A stretch of DNA of 64,000 nucleotides, from positions 19,484,501-19,548,500 of the forward strand of contig JAXDDX010000001.1 in the NCBI GenBank assembly GCA_034670405.1, in the 5' to 3' direction. Made by a program: the position numbers and the translations under genes. The notes under the pieces were generated by a model. The model did no database searches. It had not been told where the DNA came from and saw nothing but the letters and a program-made list of their open reading frames with translations. Of the stretch, positions 23,733 to 36,642 are shown one piece after another. Within the stretch, counting starts at the first letter, position 1. The number at the start of each line of letters is the position of its first letter. This stretch comes from Hoplostethus atlanticus (Eukaryota > Chordata > Actinopteri > Trachichthyiformes > Trachichthyidae).

Positions 23733-25470
23733 CCCAGCTGTTGAGGTGTTGGCCGGCCCTGTGCTGTGTGTGCCCAGAAATCAGGCTGAAGTGACCCCCT
23801 CTCCCCTTCTTGTTGTCATCACCTTGAGCCCCATAACTCTCAGTGCTACCTCCACCCAGAGGGGCTCTGGGAGGAACAGGAAGTCTAATTCTAGACCACT
23901 TCCTGTATGACATTCCTGACCTGGGCTGCCTTCCTGCCAGACTCTCCCAGGCACCGTATATACAGTAGATCTACGGCCCATCCAGTCACACCAACCATAC
24001 ATTCACATACAAGGCCAACTGATAGTTACTCCCAATGCTAATGTAATTACATACAATGTGTGGTCAGGAAATATGGGATAGAAAGCATTTGATCCCATTT
24101 CAATTTTGCTGTTATGAATTTATTTTGTCAATATCAATGTTGTTACATGGCGTTTATTGTACCAACACTTTCAGGTGTATGACAAACCACTGACTGGATC
24201 AATTAAGGCTGCAGATTTGAATCCATTTCACTTGTTTTATTGGTAACTTCAGTTAAGTGCATAGAATGAGAGTTCACATGTATAACATCAGATAATATGT
24301 ATAACAGAACACGACAGACTGAAAGGTGGAAACACATGGAAAAGAACAGCAGCAAACAGAACAGGTAGAACAGACTACATACAATGCAGCATCACTATTG
24401 TCCCTTTTCTCTGAATACTCTCATCCACTGCAACAACATAAGTCTATACAAATGTGCAATAACTCAAACCCTTCGCTTTTAACCCATTAGGTAGAAGATG
24501 AGCCCATTTGGAAGTAAAACCCCAGGGCACCAGTGACCAGTGGATCGGGAAGCAACGGGTGCAGACTTTGACTCCTTTAGACAAAAGGCATAAAGTTGTT
24601 CTGTCAAATGTTTGGAAATAAGAATCTTAAAATCTCTGCTGGCGTGGTCTGAAGAACACAAGCCTGCACCAAATCCCTCCTAGCATACCGCTGGACATGA
24701 CCGGTCGCCCTAATCATGAACTTACATTACACACAATAGAATCAGATGCATCATTTATCACATCTGACTCACTAACTGCTCCCGTTCCATCACTAGCAGG
24801 CCTTCATTCTACACACTCATTGCAAATACATTCTCATCCTACTGGACTGATTAGTTGAGTAGAGTTAAGGATCTACTTGTCCTTCAATATTTATTAGTAG
24901 TGTATCTATATAAATTTATTTACCTTTCCAGTTCAAATGATACAAAACAGTATCCATACCTGAACACGTGTATATTATCCTTCAAAGACCCTAAGAGGAA
25001 GCTCCATGTCAGAGCTATTGAAAGTGAGCAATCCATATTGCCCAACAGAGGCTAAAGCAGCTGATTGCCAAAAGGAAAATAAAAACTGATTTCTGCAAAT
25101 TCATGATGAAAAATAATCATCTAAAAATAAACTAAAAATATTCCAGGTGTAACAATCAAATAAAAATGAATATCAGCGGGATTATATCTAACTCAAATCA
25201 GAAAACCAACAACAATGCAAATAGATCTCTCCCAAAGATGAATCGAAAGGAATACACACATAAAGCTCCGGCTAGCTATATTGGTAATTTGGTAGTGCCA
25301 TTGAAGCTGTAAAACAGAGCTGATATACAGGATGCTCTACTGGTATGGTGAAGGTAAAGAATTAAAACCCTGATGTCGGCAGCATCCGACTGGCTGGACT
25401 TGGCCACGTATGAAAGCTTGTTACAAGAGGCTCTCGCGTTCCCCAGCTGTGCAAAAGGTTAGCGATGTGC

Positions 25471-28400
25471 TTACAGTATGCTCTCCCTCATGTTGCTGCT
25501 AGAGGCCTTGGCCTGCTGCATTTCTGTTTGGGTCGGTGGCGGGCGGCTCCATGTGTGAAAGTCCAAAAGAACCTGGTTGAGTTTCTCCATCCAGTCCAAC
25601 CTCTCCTGCTTGGTGTCAGCTGAGAACCAACACCTGGGCAGCAAAGAACATAGATCAGTCCACGCATAGCAATGAGTGGAGCATTGCTAGAAATTGTATA
25701 AAATATAGTGGGAGTGTATCTGTTAGAGGTGCTATATGTAGCATTTTAACCATCAATATATAAGTATAATAAAAGTATAATTACTGTAAACAAATGAGAC
25801 AGCGGTGGAGACGATTGGTAGCCTCTATCTCACTCCAGTTGTCTTGTTAGTGCTTCTCAAAATTAAGACTACATTTCCCATAAACCCTGTTGCTAATTTG
25901 AATATCCCTCGTTAGTATCACTTAGGACATGTTTGATGAGGAATTCCTTAAAGTTACATTTGAGAAAAAAAAACAAAGTTATGGCCAAATTTCCATGTAG
26001 GTTAATAACTTACTTGGCTACGGCGTCCTGGCTGTCCTCCTGCTGCGGCGTCTGGATGCCGCTGACCAGCTCAAAGGTGAAAGGTCGAGCACAGGAGTCC
26101 CTCTTGACGGGCTTGACACACTGACTGGGAGAACCGGACAGAGAGATGGTGCCCTCTGCTGCCTGGGAGGGGGAAAATAGGGAAACAATAGACAAACAGA
26201 GGAGGAAGTGTCAGTGTAGTGTGTTCCATCCACACTCTGCACCCCCTGCCCATCATGGCCTCCCACTACCATAAATAAACCAAGAACCTATGGCCAACAC
26301 TGTAGCGATACACCAATGAGTATGAATACAGGTTGGGAGGATGACATACGTAAAAATCCAGGCTCTTCAGTAGATGAAGACTTTCAAAATTCTAGGCTTT
26401 TTATTTCAGTTTTTCGAAAAGGGTGAATAGCCTGGTTTCCACTACCGTTGGGCTAAAAAACACCATCTAATATAACCAATATATGAATCAAGTTGTAAGA
26501 TACATTCTACTATATTCCTGTAAAGTGATCAAAGTGATGAATTCCTTGAATTACCTCTCTAAATGATATTCCAGAAATTCCACGGCCAGTGGGGAACCTA
26601 TTTGGTTATTTGGTTGGGAGGATGAGGTGTATGGCATTCCGCTATTGACTTATTAATGTGAAATAGTCTATGACAGTGGTGCCCAACCCAGTCCTCAAGT
26701 GCCCCTTGTCCTGCAGGTCTTAGCTCCAGCTCTGCAGCTCTAACTTACTCAGGCACACCTGAACCAATTAGAGGCTTCACATTTTCATGATGATACTTGG
26801 TTCAGGTGTGCCTGAATAGAACTGGTCTATGATCTTACAGTTGCACTGAACACACAAAACATACATTTACTGTATAAATGTCTGATTTCAAATTAAAAAA
26901 AGAAAACATTATTCTTTGGGCATCTTTTGCCACCAGGACGCCCCATAAATATCAGATGTTTATAGAGAACCTATATGAGAGTAGCTCAAGCCACTAAACG
27001 ACTGATCTGTTTTGATCATGTTGATCTAGCCCTACCTTGGCTTCCCTGTCGTTGGGGTGGTTCCAGTAGTACATGCGATATCCCTCCAGGACGAAGTATC
27101 GGCGATGCCACACCCCGAATCCATTTATCACTTCAAACATAGTCTGGGGACAGAGCAATGAGGGAGAAAAATATTAATTTAATGGAACAGCGACTAAAAT
27201 GCAGCCAAAAAAAAGTTTGCCGAGCCATGATACAAAGGAAAGACATCTATTTTGTTTGTAATCTGACACTACCATGCTCTACCTCATGAACAAGAGCTGC
27301 TGCCAGTGGATGTGGAGTTTAGGAAAAACAGAGGACACATTTCCACAGGAGTGTAAATGCATACAAGTTAATCTAGTAATCTAAAAATCTCAGTCTTAAA
27401 AATGTGGTGATAATTTTACTTGTTTCCAATGCAAATAAACCTGTTTGAAAACGTTTCTTGTATGAAATGTCATTTTCTCTATACTCGTGGAGTGGCCTGC
27501 CTTATTTCAAGATACTGACACTTGATTCTAGAAAACTCTAGAAATTTCTTTTTTTTTTCCCCAATTGTCTGAATAACATTTTTAGACTGGAGACTAAATA
27601 ACGTGTTATGATCAACATTTTGGCAGTGTATTAATGGAGTTCAGGGGAAAAAAAAGCACAATTACTGACCAGGAACCCTTGGTGCTGCACATTGGAGTGG
27701 CTCTCACTCTCCAGCCGTAGGTAGATGTTGCCCTCTAGAGGCGACAGAAAGGGTACCTAGTCAGAAAAGGGAAAGAGAGGGGTCACACACTGATAAATTA
27801 TGTACTGGTGTCATGAAACAGGTCACAGAAAATATTTTGAAGAATTTCATTCCTAAATGCTATTCACCTCTTCTGTGGAAGAAGGCTACCTGAAATTCAA
27901 TTGTTCACTACTACAAAATCAGACGATTCCAGCATCATTACCTTGGTCTTAAGAGAGCTAGCAACTCTAACAGAGGAGTAGGCATCACCTTCTTCAAATA
28001 GTGCATATCACATTTTGGAGTGAAACTCTTCATTTATATACAGGACACATTATCCAGACTAGGTTGTTCATTTGTTTTTTTATGACTGAAGCCAAGAGTC
28101 AGAGGTTAGTCTTTCTTGGAGGAGCAGACTGAAATGGTGAGAGGTGACAGGCTGACAGTGTCATGAAACCTTTTCCTGAAATTCATCTCCCAGCAGCCTC
28201 CTGATTTTGCCTCCGAGTTTCATCTGAGTGGAGAAAGCAAGACACAGAGAGAGACGGGGAAGGACAGACATGTTACATCACCAGTGACCCCACCCATGTG
28301 TGGAAACTTAAAACACTGTAGTGCACAACCTGGTGACATTACATATTCAACACAAGCAGGTGCTCAGCCCGTAAGTGGTTCAAAAGAGACAAAGGGAGAT

Positions 28401-31400
28401 GATAAAAACCAACATGTTCACTGCAGAGATTCCCCTTTCCATTTCTCTACAATTCAAATTGGTTGTGGAAGATTAATTTCAAGTTCCCTAGTTTTCTGAT
28501 GAGGTATGTTGTGTCATTTTACATTAGACAACACTATTGCATAATGCATGTTAATCCAATAGTAAGTGGGCTTAAGAACTATTTGCTCAAAAGTCCTTTA
28601 ATTCATATGAGGACAACTCATATGAGGCCAGGTAAGGCCACAGCTCCTAAGTACCTTATCCAGAGGGAACTTGCTCTGTCCCAGTGAGGCCAGGGTGATC
28701 TTATGGGAGCCCACCAGACAGAAGTTACTGGAGCGACGAGTGTTTAGGGCGGGCATGGCGGCAGCTGGAGGATGAGGAAGGAGAGAGAATTACAATTCAT
28801 CACAAACCACTTTTGCTAAGGGTTTTCCCTTATCCCTTCCGCATGAAATATAGCCAACATTATCTGACACCACAGAACAACAACTTGCCCAATACTAATA
28901 AATTATTTTCTCTCATGAATGTGTTTGTTTTCTGTCTTTCAGGATGCCGATGTATTCACTTCAACCCACCTGATGGAAACACATCTAACTCACGTTTTAT
29001 TTCTTGTGACGGTTAAAAGGTTGCAGTACCATTTGCTTGGAAGTTGCATGGAAACATAGGCAATGATTGAGAAAACTAACAATGAAAACTTGTGTTCTAA
29101 AGACACCTTGACTAAGAGAAAAAGCTACTTACATGTCATACTGTTACTGGATCTCTGCTGAAAACAAAAGAAGAGGTTTAGAGAATACATACTGGAGAGA
29201 TGCAAGATACGTCCACATACTGTGTTGTTATTTCTCTGGGCAGGAAATAAAAACAGGATACTCACTGTGATAGTATTCAGAAGCTTTCTTGGAGTGACCT
29301 AAAGGTGTAAAAGACAACCCAAATTAACTAGATGCTCCTTCATGAGTACATATCCGCTCATTATTTGTCAGAAAAACAATAACAGATTTACCCTCGACTT
29401 GGTGGAGGTGCGGTCCACGCTACAGCTGCTCCCTGAAGTGTGGGACTGGATATCAGAAAAACAGAGGTAAAAGAAACAACACACACAAATTACTGTAAAT
29501 TCATCAATGCTACCTATTTTGCTGCATCTCCAGTGATGAAATAAAAAGGGATGAAATAACCAAAATTATAACAATTGAAATAATTTTATGTCAATTAATG
29601 TATTTAGAAAGAATGACAGCAAAATATATTGTTAAATGTTCCCGTCTCACCAGGCTGTAGACTTCCACATCAATCTCAAAGTTGGAGCGAATATCCTTCC
29701 TGAAATATTAAGGACATATAAGAAAAGCAATTACTTCACTCTGTGTGTGTATGTATGTATGTATGTATGTATGTATGTATGTATGTATGTATGTATGTAT
29801 GTATGTATGTATGAGGGATGGAACAGTTCAAGTAACAAATCCGAACCGTTCGGTTCGCTAGTCACGGTTCGGGGCATGCATGTATTGTTCGGTTCATTTG
29901 AATAGGCTATGAGGCCTACTGTGTGCTGTTTTTCATGTAGTTAGGCTACTGTTTCTATTTGTCACACTAGAAACGGGGAATAGCCTCACAGATTTGAGTC
30001 AAAAAGGCATGCGCAGAAAAAACCTTCAAATATAGTTATTGGAGTTTTATGTTTTTTTTTGGGGGGGGGGGGGAGATTTGTCCGTCACCCATACCCCCCG
30101 TATGGGTGACGGACAAATCTCCTTAACGAGTCCTACAGTGTATTTCTGTCAGCTCATATGAGTGAACTGCATTGAACAAAAAAAATTCTACTCAACTGTC
30201 AGGACCTGCTCTTAAGCAACAGCAGAGCAGACAATCTGCTTCCTGTTTACAACGGCACGCGCATGCCCAGTGTAGGTGAATGGTTACGTGATATGCGTTT
30301 TCAGGTGTATTAGCATGGACGGAGATCATTTCTGAAACGTAGGACGGAGGATGAAGATCCTTTTAGTTTCAAAACTCCGTTTTAAAACTAAAACGTATTA
30401 GTGTGGATGTAGCCTGACAGCAGCAAACGCTTGTCTGTGAACACACCACCCTCTCCCTGCACTGTATGGCTCATGTTGAGTGAGTGGCGAGATCACCTGA
30501 GGTAAGGACATTCGCTTTTTTCACTTGGCTGACTATTTTATATGGTTTTGACTAATATCATTAGCTCTGTAGGTTATGTATGTTATGTCTTTTCAGCTAA
30601 CGTTATTGTACTCCATGTCAGAGCAGCTTCTCTTATGCTAGATTTCCACTAATAAACTTGACGGATCCCATTCATTTATTAGTAAAAGAGTGCCATCTAG
30701 TGGTGGAAAGAGGCCAGGTTACCCTAACAAAAAACTGTCATAGTAGTTTGATGGTAATTTTAGTTTTACCATGGTAATTATTGTATAAATAATTTACCAT
30801 GGTACAGGCCCTATTTAAACATTGTTGATGTTGAGTAGTACAGGATGTACAAAAACTTAATTTACTACTTAACATCTGTCTGTCTCTTATTGATCTGAGT
30901 ATATTAAATAAAATGTCCTATTTATTTAAGCATATACCACAGGTCTTCATTATGCATTTTTTCGACTTCGGGTAGCTCTCTCTTTTTTCACCATACATGT
31001 GTTGGCATCCCTGCAAATAAATGAAAAGCATTTTGAAATTGGTAATGACCCCTTCCTGCTGTACCAAAAACGTACCGAACCGAAAACCGTGACCCCAAAA
31101 CCGTGATATGAACCGAACCGCGAATTTTGTGAACAGTTCCACCCCTAGTATGTATGTATGTATGTATGTATGTATGTATGTATGTATGTATGTATGTATG
31201 TATGTTTATAGCCCATTGCTATCACCCCTGAAAAAAATATACTGATGACTGTCAAAAACCTTGTATTTTCAAGAGTTAAGCTTTAAGGAATTTAGAAAAC
31301 TTTTCCACTGAAGCACATGGATTTTGAAACTGAGAAAATGGGCACATGAAAAGAAAGCACGTCAATTTTCAATTGAAGTAATAGAACAATTTTCCCCACT

Positions 31401-34400
31401 GATCCTCACCGTGGATTTTGAAGCTGAAAAAATAAGGGATTTATGTGCTCATGAAAAGCAGTACAAAGTTGCATCCAGGCTATTTAAAACACAATAGTAA
31501 TTGTAGTAGTCTTTAGTAACCAGTAACCATAGCTAAAGAGATGCTGGCTTACAGAGTGACAGAGGTGGAGAAGGATATGGTGTCTCCATTCTGGGCATCA
31601 GTAGCCGTGGCCAGTGGGGTGGCGACAATGTTGCAGGGCCCATAGCGGATCAGGACGAAGAAGTAGTGGCTGGGCCGACCTTTAGGGGCACAAAGACACG
31701 GAGACCGACCCTAATTTTAAATGAATGGATGGATGGACCACATTACCACATCAATACATTTCACATCGCTACAGACAGACAAAGAAGTAGTTCACAGATG
31801 TTCCCATGTTGCAGTACCTGTGCGGTTGCGTGAGGAGCAGACAAATTCCACCTTGAGAGGCAACTGGACGTTGCTGATGCTGATGGTCCCTCTGCATGGC
31901 TGCTGGGAAATATAGTCCCGGTCTCCTCCTGCTGCCTCCTCAGACTTTGAACCTCTCTCCTCCCTCAGTCTGGCCACCTCTGCCAGCAGGGCAGAGTGCT
32001 TCTCACCTGAGAAGGAGAGGAGCCCAAGAATAAAAATGAGCAGTTGAGGAAGGGCTGTTGAGGCAGCACTGTGAACAACTTAAATCTATGATACACAAAG
32101 ACATGAGTCTGCAGAAGGGACACAATACCAGTGGTCTACATACAGGAGACTAGAAGTAGTTTTTCAGCTTCAGCCTCCTCAAACGAGCCTCGCCCATGCT
32201 CTTCATCGGTACAGCAGCTCAGGGCCTGCAGGGTCTGGTTGATCACTGTCTGCAGCTTCCCTGCTTCTTCGTTTAGAGCCTGGACAACCACAGAAGGCAC
32301 AACATCAGGAAAAACAGTATTGCGACCTTCCTGAAATTTATTTCACAATTATTTAGGCACCAATAGGCCTTCAAAACCCAGCAGTTTATCAAAAACTCGA
32401 GTAGTACTTGATCTGTACTTCTGTATTGGCCAATCTGCTTAATAAAGTACTCGGTACTTGTATCAGTTCTGAAAAATTAAAAAAGAAGCAGCAGTTAAAA
32501 TCCTACTACATACCGTCATTTTGTCCTTGGTATTGATAGAGGGTTGAGGACGGGACTTCTCTGGGGCCCGCCTCTGCACTCCAGGAGTAACACTTTGAAT
32601 GGGAGGCAGCTTACTCTGTCTTTGAGTGCGGTATGCATCAATGCTGTCAATCAAATACAGACCAGCATCAAGGCCAAGTCAGAGTCCTGACCTTAACCCT
32701 ATTAAAATGTGGCATGACCTTAAGCAAGCCGTGTATGCAAGACATCCCAAAATTATCAATTAACTGAAACGGTTGGAGGAACAAAGGAACAGTCAAAAAC
32801 ACCTTCCTAAGTGTTGTGCAGCAACAACAGGAAACATTTGGTTGAGGATATTGCTGCTAAAGGAAGTTCCACCACTTACTAAACCTCATGGTTCATACTT
32901 TTTGCAATCAAAGCAGTTAACGTTTGAACAATATGTTCAAGACATGTGAAAGAACTCATTTTTGTGTGTTATCTTTTAAGTCATATTGTGTTCATCTGTG
33001 AGACCTTTTTTTTTTTCTAGGAGTCATTTATACAGGAATACAGCTAAGTCAAAATGGTTCAGACATTTTCTCACAACTGTATTTAAACTATGCTAAAGAG
33101 TATAAACACACAAGGTTTATTACTGACTGTAAAGCACTCTCTCATCATAGTATTGTATGCTCAGGTTGACTGGCCTGCCCTGTCCACATGTACACTTATT
33201 GATTGGTGCATTTCATCTATAATAGACCAGCCTGTGCCTGCTCCATCATGGTTTGTGCTCTTTTATCTCTAAAAAACCCAAAATGTTATGTAATTTACTG
33301 ATGGAATTGCTTTTTGTAAATTGCTTTAGCAAAACATATAGAGGATTCAGGACTGAATTCAGTCTGGGTTCAATACGAACCGAAACAAAATATGTGCAAA
33401 CGGCGATGCTGCTACTATGATTACCTGTATAGAGGAGCAGATTCGGGAGGAGGGGTAGTGGTCTCCCCTCCTTCTGGAGTCAGAAGTAGTGATGGAGGAT
33501 TGGACTGCTGACTGACTGCCAGTCGCTGTGGGTGGGAAGATGGAACATTTAGATGCCATCTAATCAAGGCATAAAACCACAATTACACTGGAGTACACTC
33601 AATAATCTTTCTGAAGTCTAAGAGGTGTACACAGATTCTCAGATGCAGCAGTGCATTTGTGAAGAACTGATAGAACTTACCAGAGGAGTGACCACAGCCT
33701 CTACAGACTTGCTGAGAGGAGAGAGGATCCCACTAGGAGGAAAAGTCAGCAGCTCATCTCCACTGGTTTCAAGCTCCTTGTTCTCATCACACCCTTCCTC
33801 CTCTTTTGCCTCTTCTTCCTCACTTTTCTCCTTCTCTGACTCTGTGTCCATCTTGTCCTTGTCTCCAGAGCAAGTGCCAATGCCACTATCGCGATCTTCA
33901 GTGTCTTCATCATCCCTTCTATCTTCCTCTATCCTTCCAGCATATTCCAGCACCTCCCCGAACATCTGGTCAATCATCTCAGCGGTGTTGGTCTCATCAT
34001 GAGAGCTCAGTTCAGCCTCTGTAGAGAAGAACGTCCCAATATGTACACAGTCACTTTCTGATACTAAGGACACCAATTTCAACAACCGTAGGTGGATGTA
34101 TGGTTCCCACACCAGTTATTATTCTAAAGCTAGATCTGAACACTCAAAATAAATGACCAAAGTGTTTCAAGTTCTTGCCCAGTTATCTTTATTTCCTCGT
34201 GTTCACCTATGCCATCAAAACTGTGTGAATTTGAATCCATATTGGCTTCTCTACTTAATAGCTTATGCCCATATGCATACTTCTCACCTTACTCAACCAC
34301 ACCAGTGTTTCTACAATCTTTGAAACAACACCAAATATGTATTGCCTTTAACTTAAACCCAGTGTGTGCAGTTTAACACAAAGGCCTCTTATTTACGCAT

Positions 34401-36554
34401 TACCAATCTTATGTATGCTTCACCCATTTCTGACCCACCTGCCCTAAAGTGTTCACAACCAGCAAAAGTGCTCAGGCCTGTCCTCCTAGTCAAGTCTCCA
34501 TCTCACCTGAAAAACTAGTCTCTCCCCTGGAGGAGGTATTCATCTCAGACAGGGTTGAGTCATTGATAAGCTCAGGCTCCAGGATGAAGGTGACTTTCTT
34601 TAGGCTTCCCCTGCCCTCTGACTGGTGAGCTTCTTCTGTCTGGTTTTCATGTGTTGGCCCATCTAGGTTAGCCTGCCCTCCATCTACTGCCTCAGGCTCC
34701 ATTTCTCCTGCCTCCTGAATGTCTTCGGGTGCCTGGACCTCTGTCGGTGTCTGAGCTACATTGTTTCTATCAGTGTCTGCTGGTCTGGTCTGAGACTCTG
34801 CCATACTCTGGGCTACATCTACAACATCCCTGTGGAGTACAACTGGAACTGACTCCAGTTCCATGTCGTCTTTCATATTGACTACCTGGGCCTCTTTGGA
34901 CTGTTGATCTTTCTCTGTGGTGTATCCTTCTATGTCTTTCTGGTCCTGGTTCATTGTATGGAGATCAGTGTCTCCTGTGAGCACTGTATCTGCTTTATGG
35001 GGCTCTATGTCTTGTTGATCTCTGTTAAAGGTGGGTTGCAGAGATTGCCCCATGGCCCCATGGTCTTTGACTGAGTCAATTAAACAGCTGATTTGTGACT
35101 CAATGTGTTCCTCTTTTGATCTGGATTTCATGTCCTTTTTAAGTTCCTGTGTTTTGGGAGACCCAGCAACCTCAGTATGTACATCACCTGCAGGACATCC
35201 CTCATTCTGGACATCAGACTGTTCACTGTGATCTGCAACATTGCCTCCTCTCTCCACTTTTTCAACTGTGGTTGGTTCCCACTCCCCTTGCTCTTTTTCT
35301 TCAGTACACCTAGCTTCCTCCTGTTCCTCAGGAATAGTAGGCTCTCCCTCTTTGTATGCCTTGTTTTGAGGGTATCTCCACAATCTCAATTCCTCATCTG
35401 TTGAAGACTCAATCTCCTCTTCGCTATATGAAAACCCATCAACCTCCTCATCTTCTTCAACTGAAAACGACTTTGATTCTCTCTTTCCAATTACTTTGGA
35501 AACCTCTTCGATCTCCTTCCTTTTGGACTCGTCACTAAGAGCCAACTCTAACAATCTTTGCGCCTCACCAATAGGAAACTCCGATACACTCTGAACCTCA
35601 TCAGTAAGTGACTCCACTATGCTCTGAGCCTCAGGTTGATGGGACCCTAGCACCTCCTTCTCTTTTCCACCAGAATCCTCCTGCTCTTCCTCCTCCCTTT
35701 GTCCTTGACCATTTGGAGCTCCTGACTCCTCCCATTCCATTTGCAGCTGCCCTTGATTAAAGCTTTTTAGCTCAACCGATGCAGCAGGGGCTGTGGCGTC
35801 ACATGGTGCCTTTTCACCTGTTGAAAAGTCAGTCTCACATCTCAACACTGGGGAATTGAGCTGCATACTTGATGATACTTATCAGCAGGCACTGAGCTTT
35901 GTTATCTATTGATTTTAACATATCAAGAGGTATTAAAAAAGGTACTGAAAATCCTCAATGTTTCTACTACTTTGTGTGCTTTTTCCATTGAGGAAGACAA
36001 CGGAGACATCATATTTGACATAATGGAGCATGCAAGGAACTACACAAAATTTAAGAAATGTTCTACAATTTTTTTTTAATTCCATGATTATAGATTAAGA
36101 CCTGCTCCAGATTTAATTCATACAGTCTTAAGTGTGTCTCTCCGAACCTTGGTTTCATTGATTTAAGGTGATTAAAATGCTTGTAATGCAGTTTAAAAGT
36201 TCTGGCATAGCTTGAATTGTGTCTGTGCTGTGGACACAATATGTATTCATTTCATTTATTAGGATTGCATGGGAGAATGCTGACTCTTCCTTACCTGTTG
36301 TATTTGCCTGTAGCGTCTCTGCACCAGATGCAGGAGCTTCAGTGAAGCTGCCATCGTTCATTCCAGCATCACCATCTACCTGCTGGAGGCAACACTATTA
36401 GCACCAAGACTCAAGAATAGGTGATAACTAGGACTGCACAGCAGTTTTATTTTCTGTTGAATTCAAATTAGAAGAATTAAAATTTGAACTGGATATGTAG
36501 CAGGATGTTGATGGTAAAAAGCATGCTTGACAACAGTTCCTGGAATACATAAAG

Positions 36555-36642
<88 letters not shown>

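Larger units (their letters stand above)
19490..25470. other. Intergenic region between exoc3l1 and the anillin gene
   Basis: I see no gene here. The stretch holds retroelement tails (19560-19600), a 36-bp minisatellite (20085-20229), (GT)n tracts at 20394-20438 and 21559-21605, and a hAT-like end CAGTGGTTCTCAGCCACGTG at 20699-20718. Further on are purine-rich sequence (21770-21990), (GA)n at 22424-22449, a G16 run at 22865-22880 and a 23-bp tandem repeat at 23664-23732. AATAAA on the minus strand at 24920-24915 is a candidate polyadenylation signal for the anillin gene. A GC-richer block at 22650-23250 shows no recognisable exon. Confidence 0.6.

Noticed and set aside
33625-34024. Ser/Leu-rich plus-strand frames opposite the anillin exon
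   Set aside because: They are antisense shadows of an acidic, Glu/Ser-coding exon.
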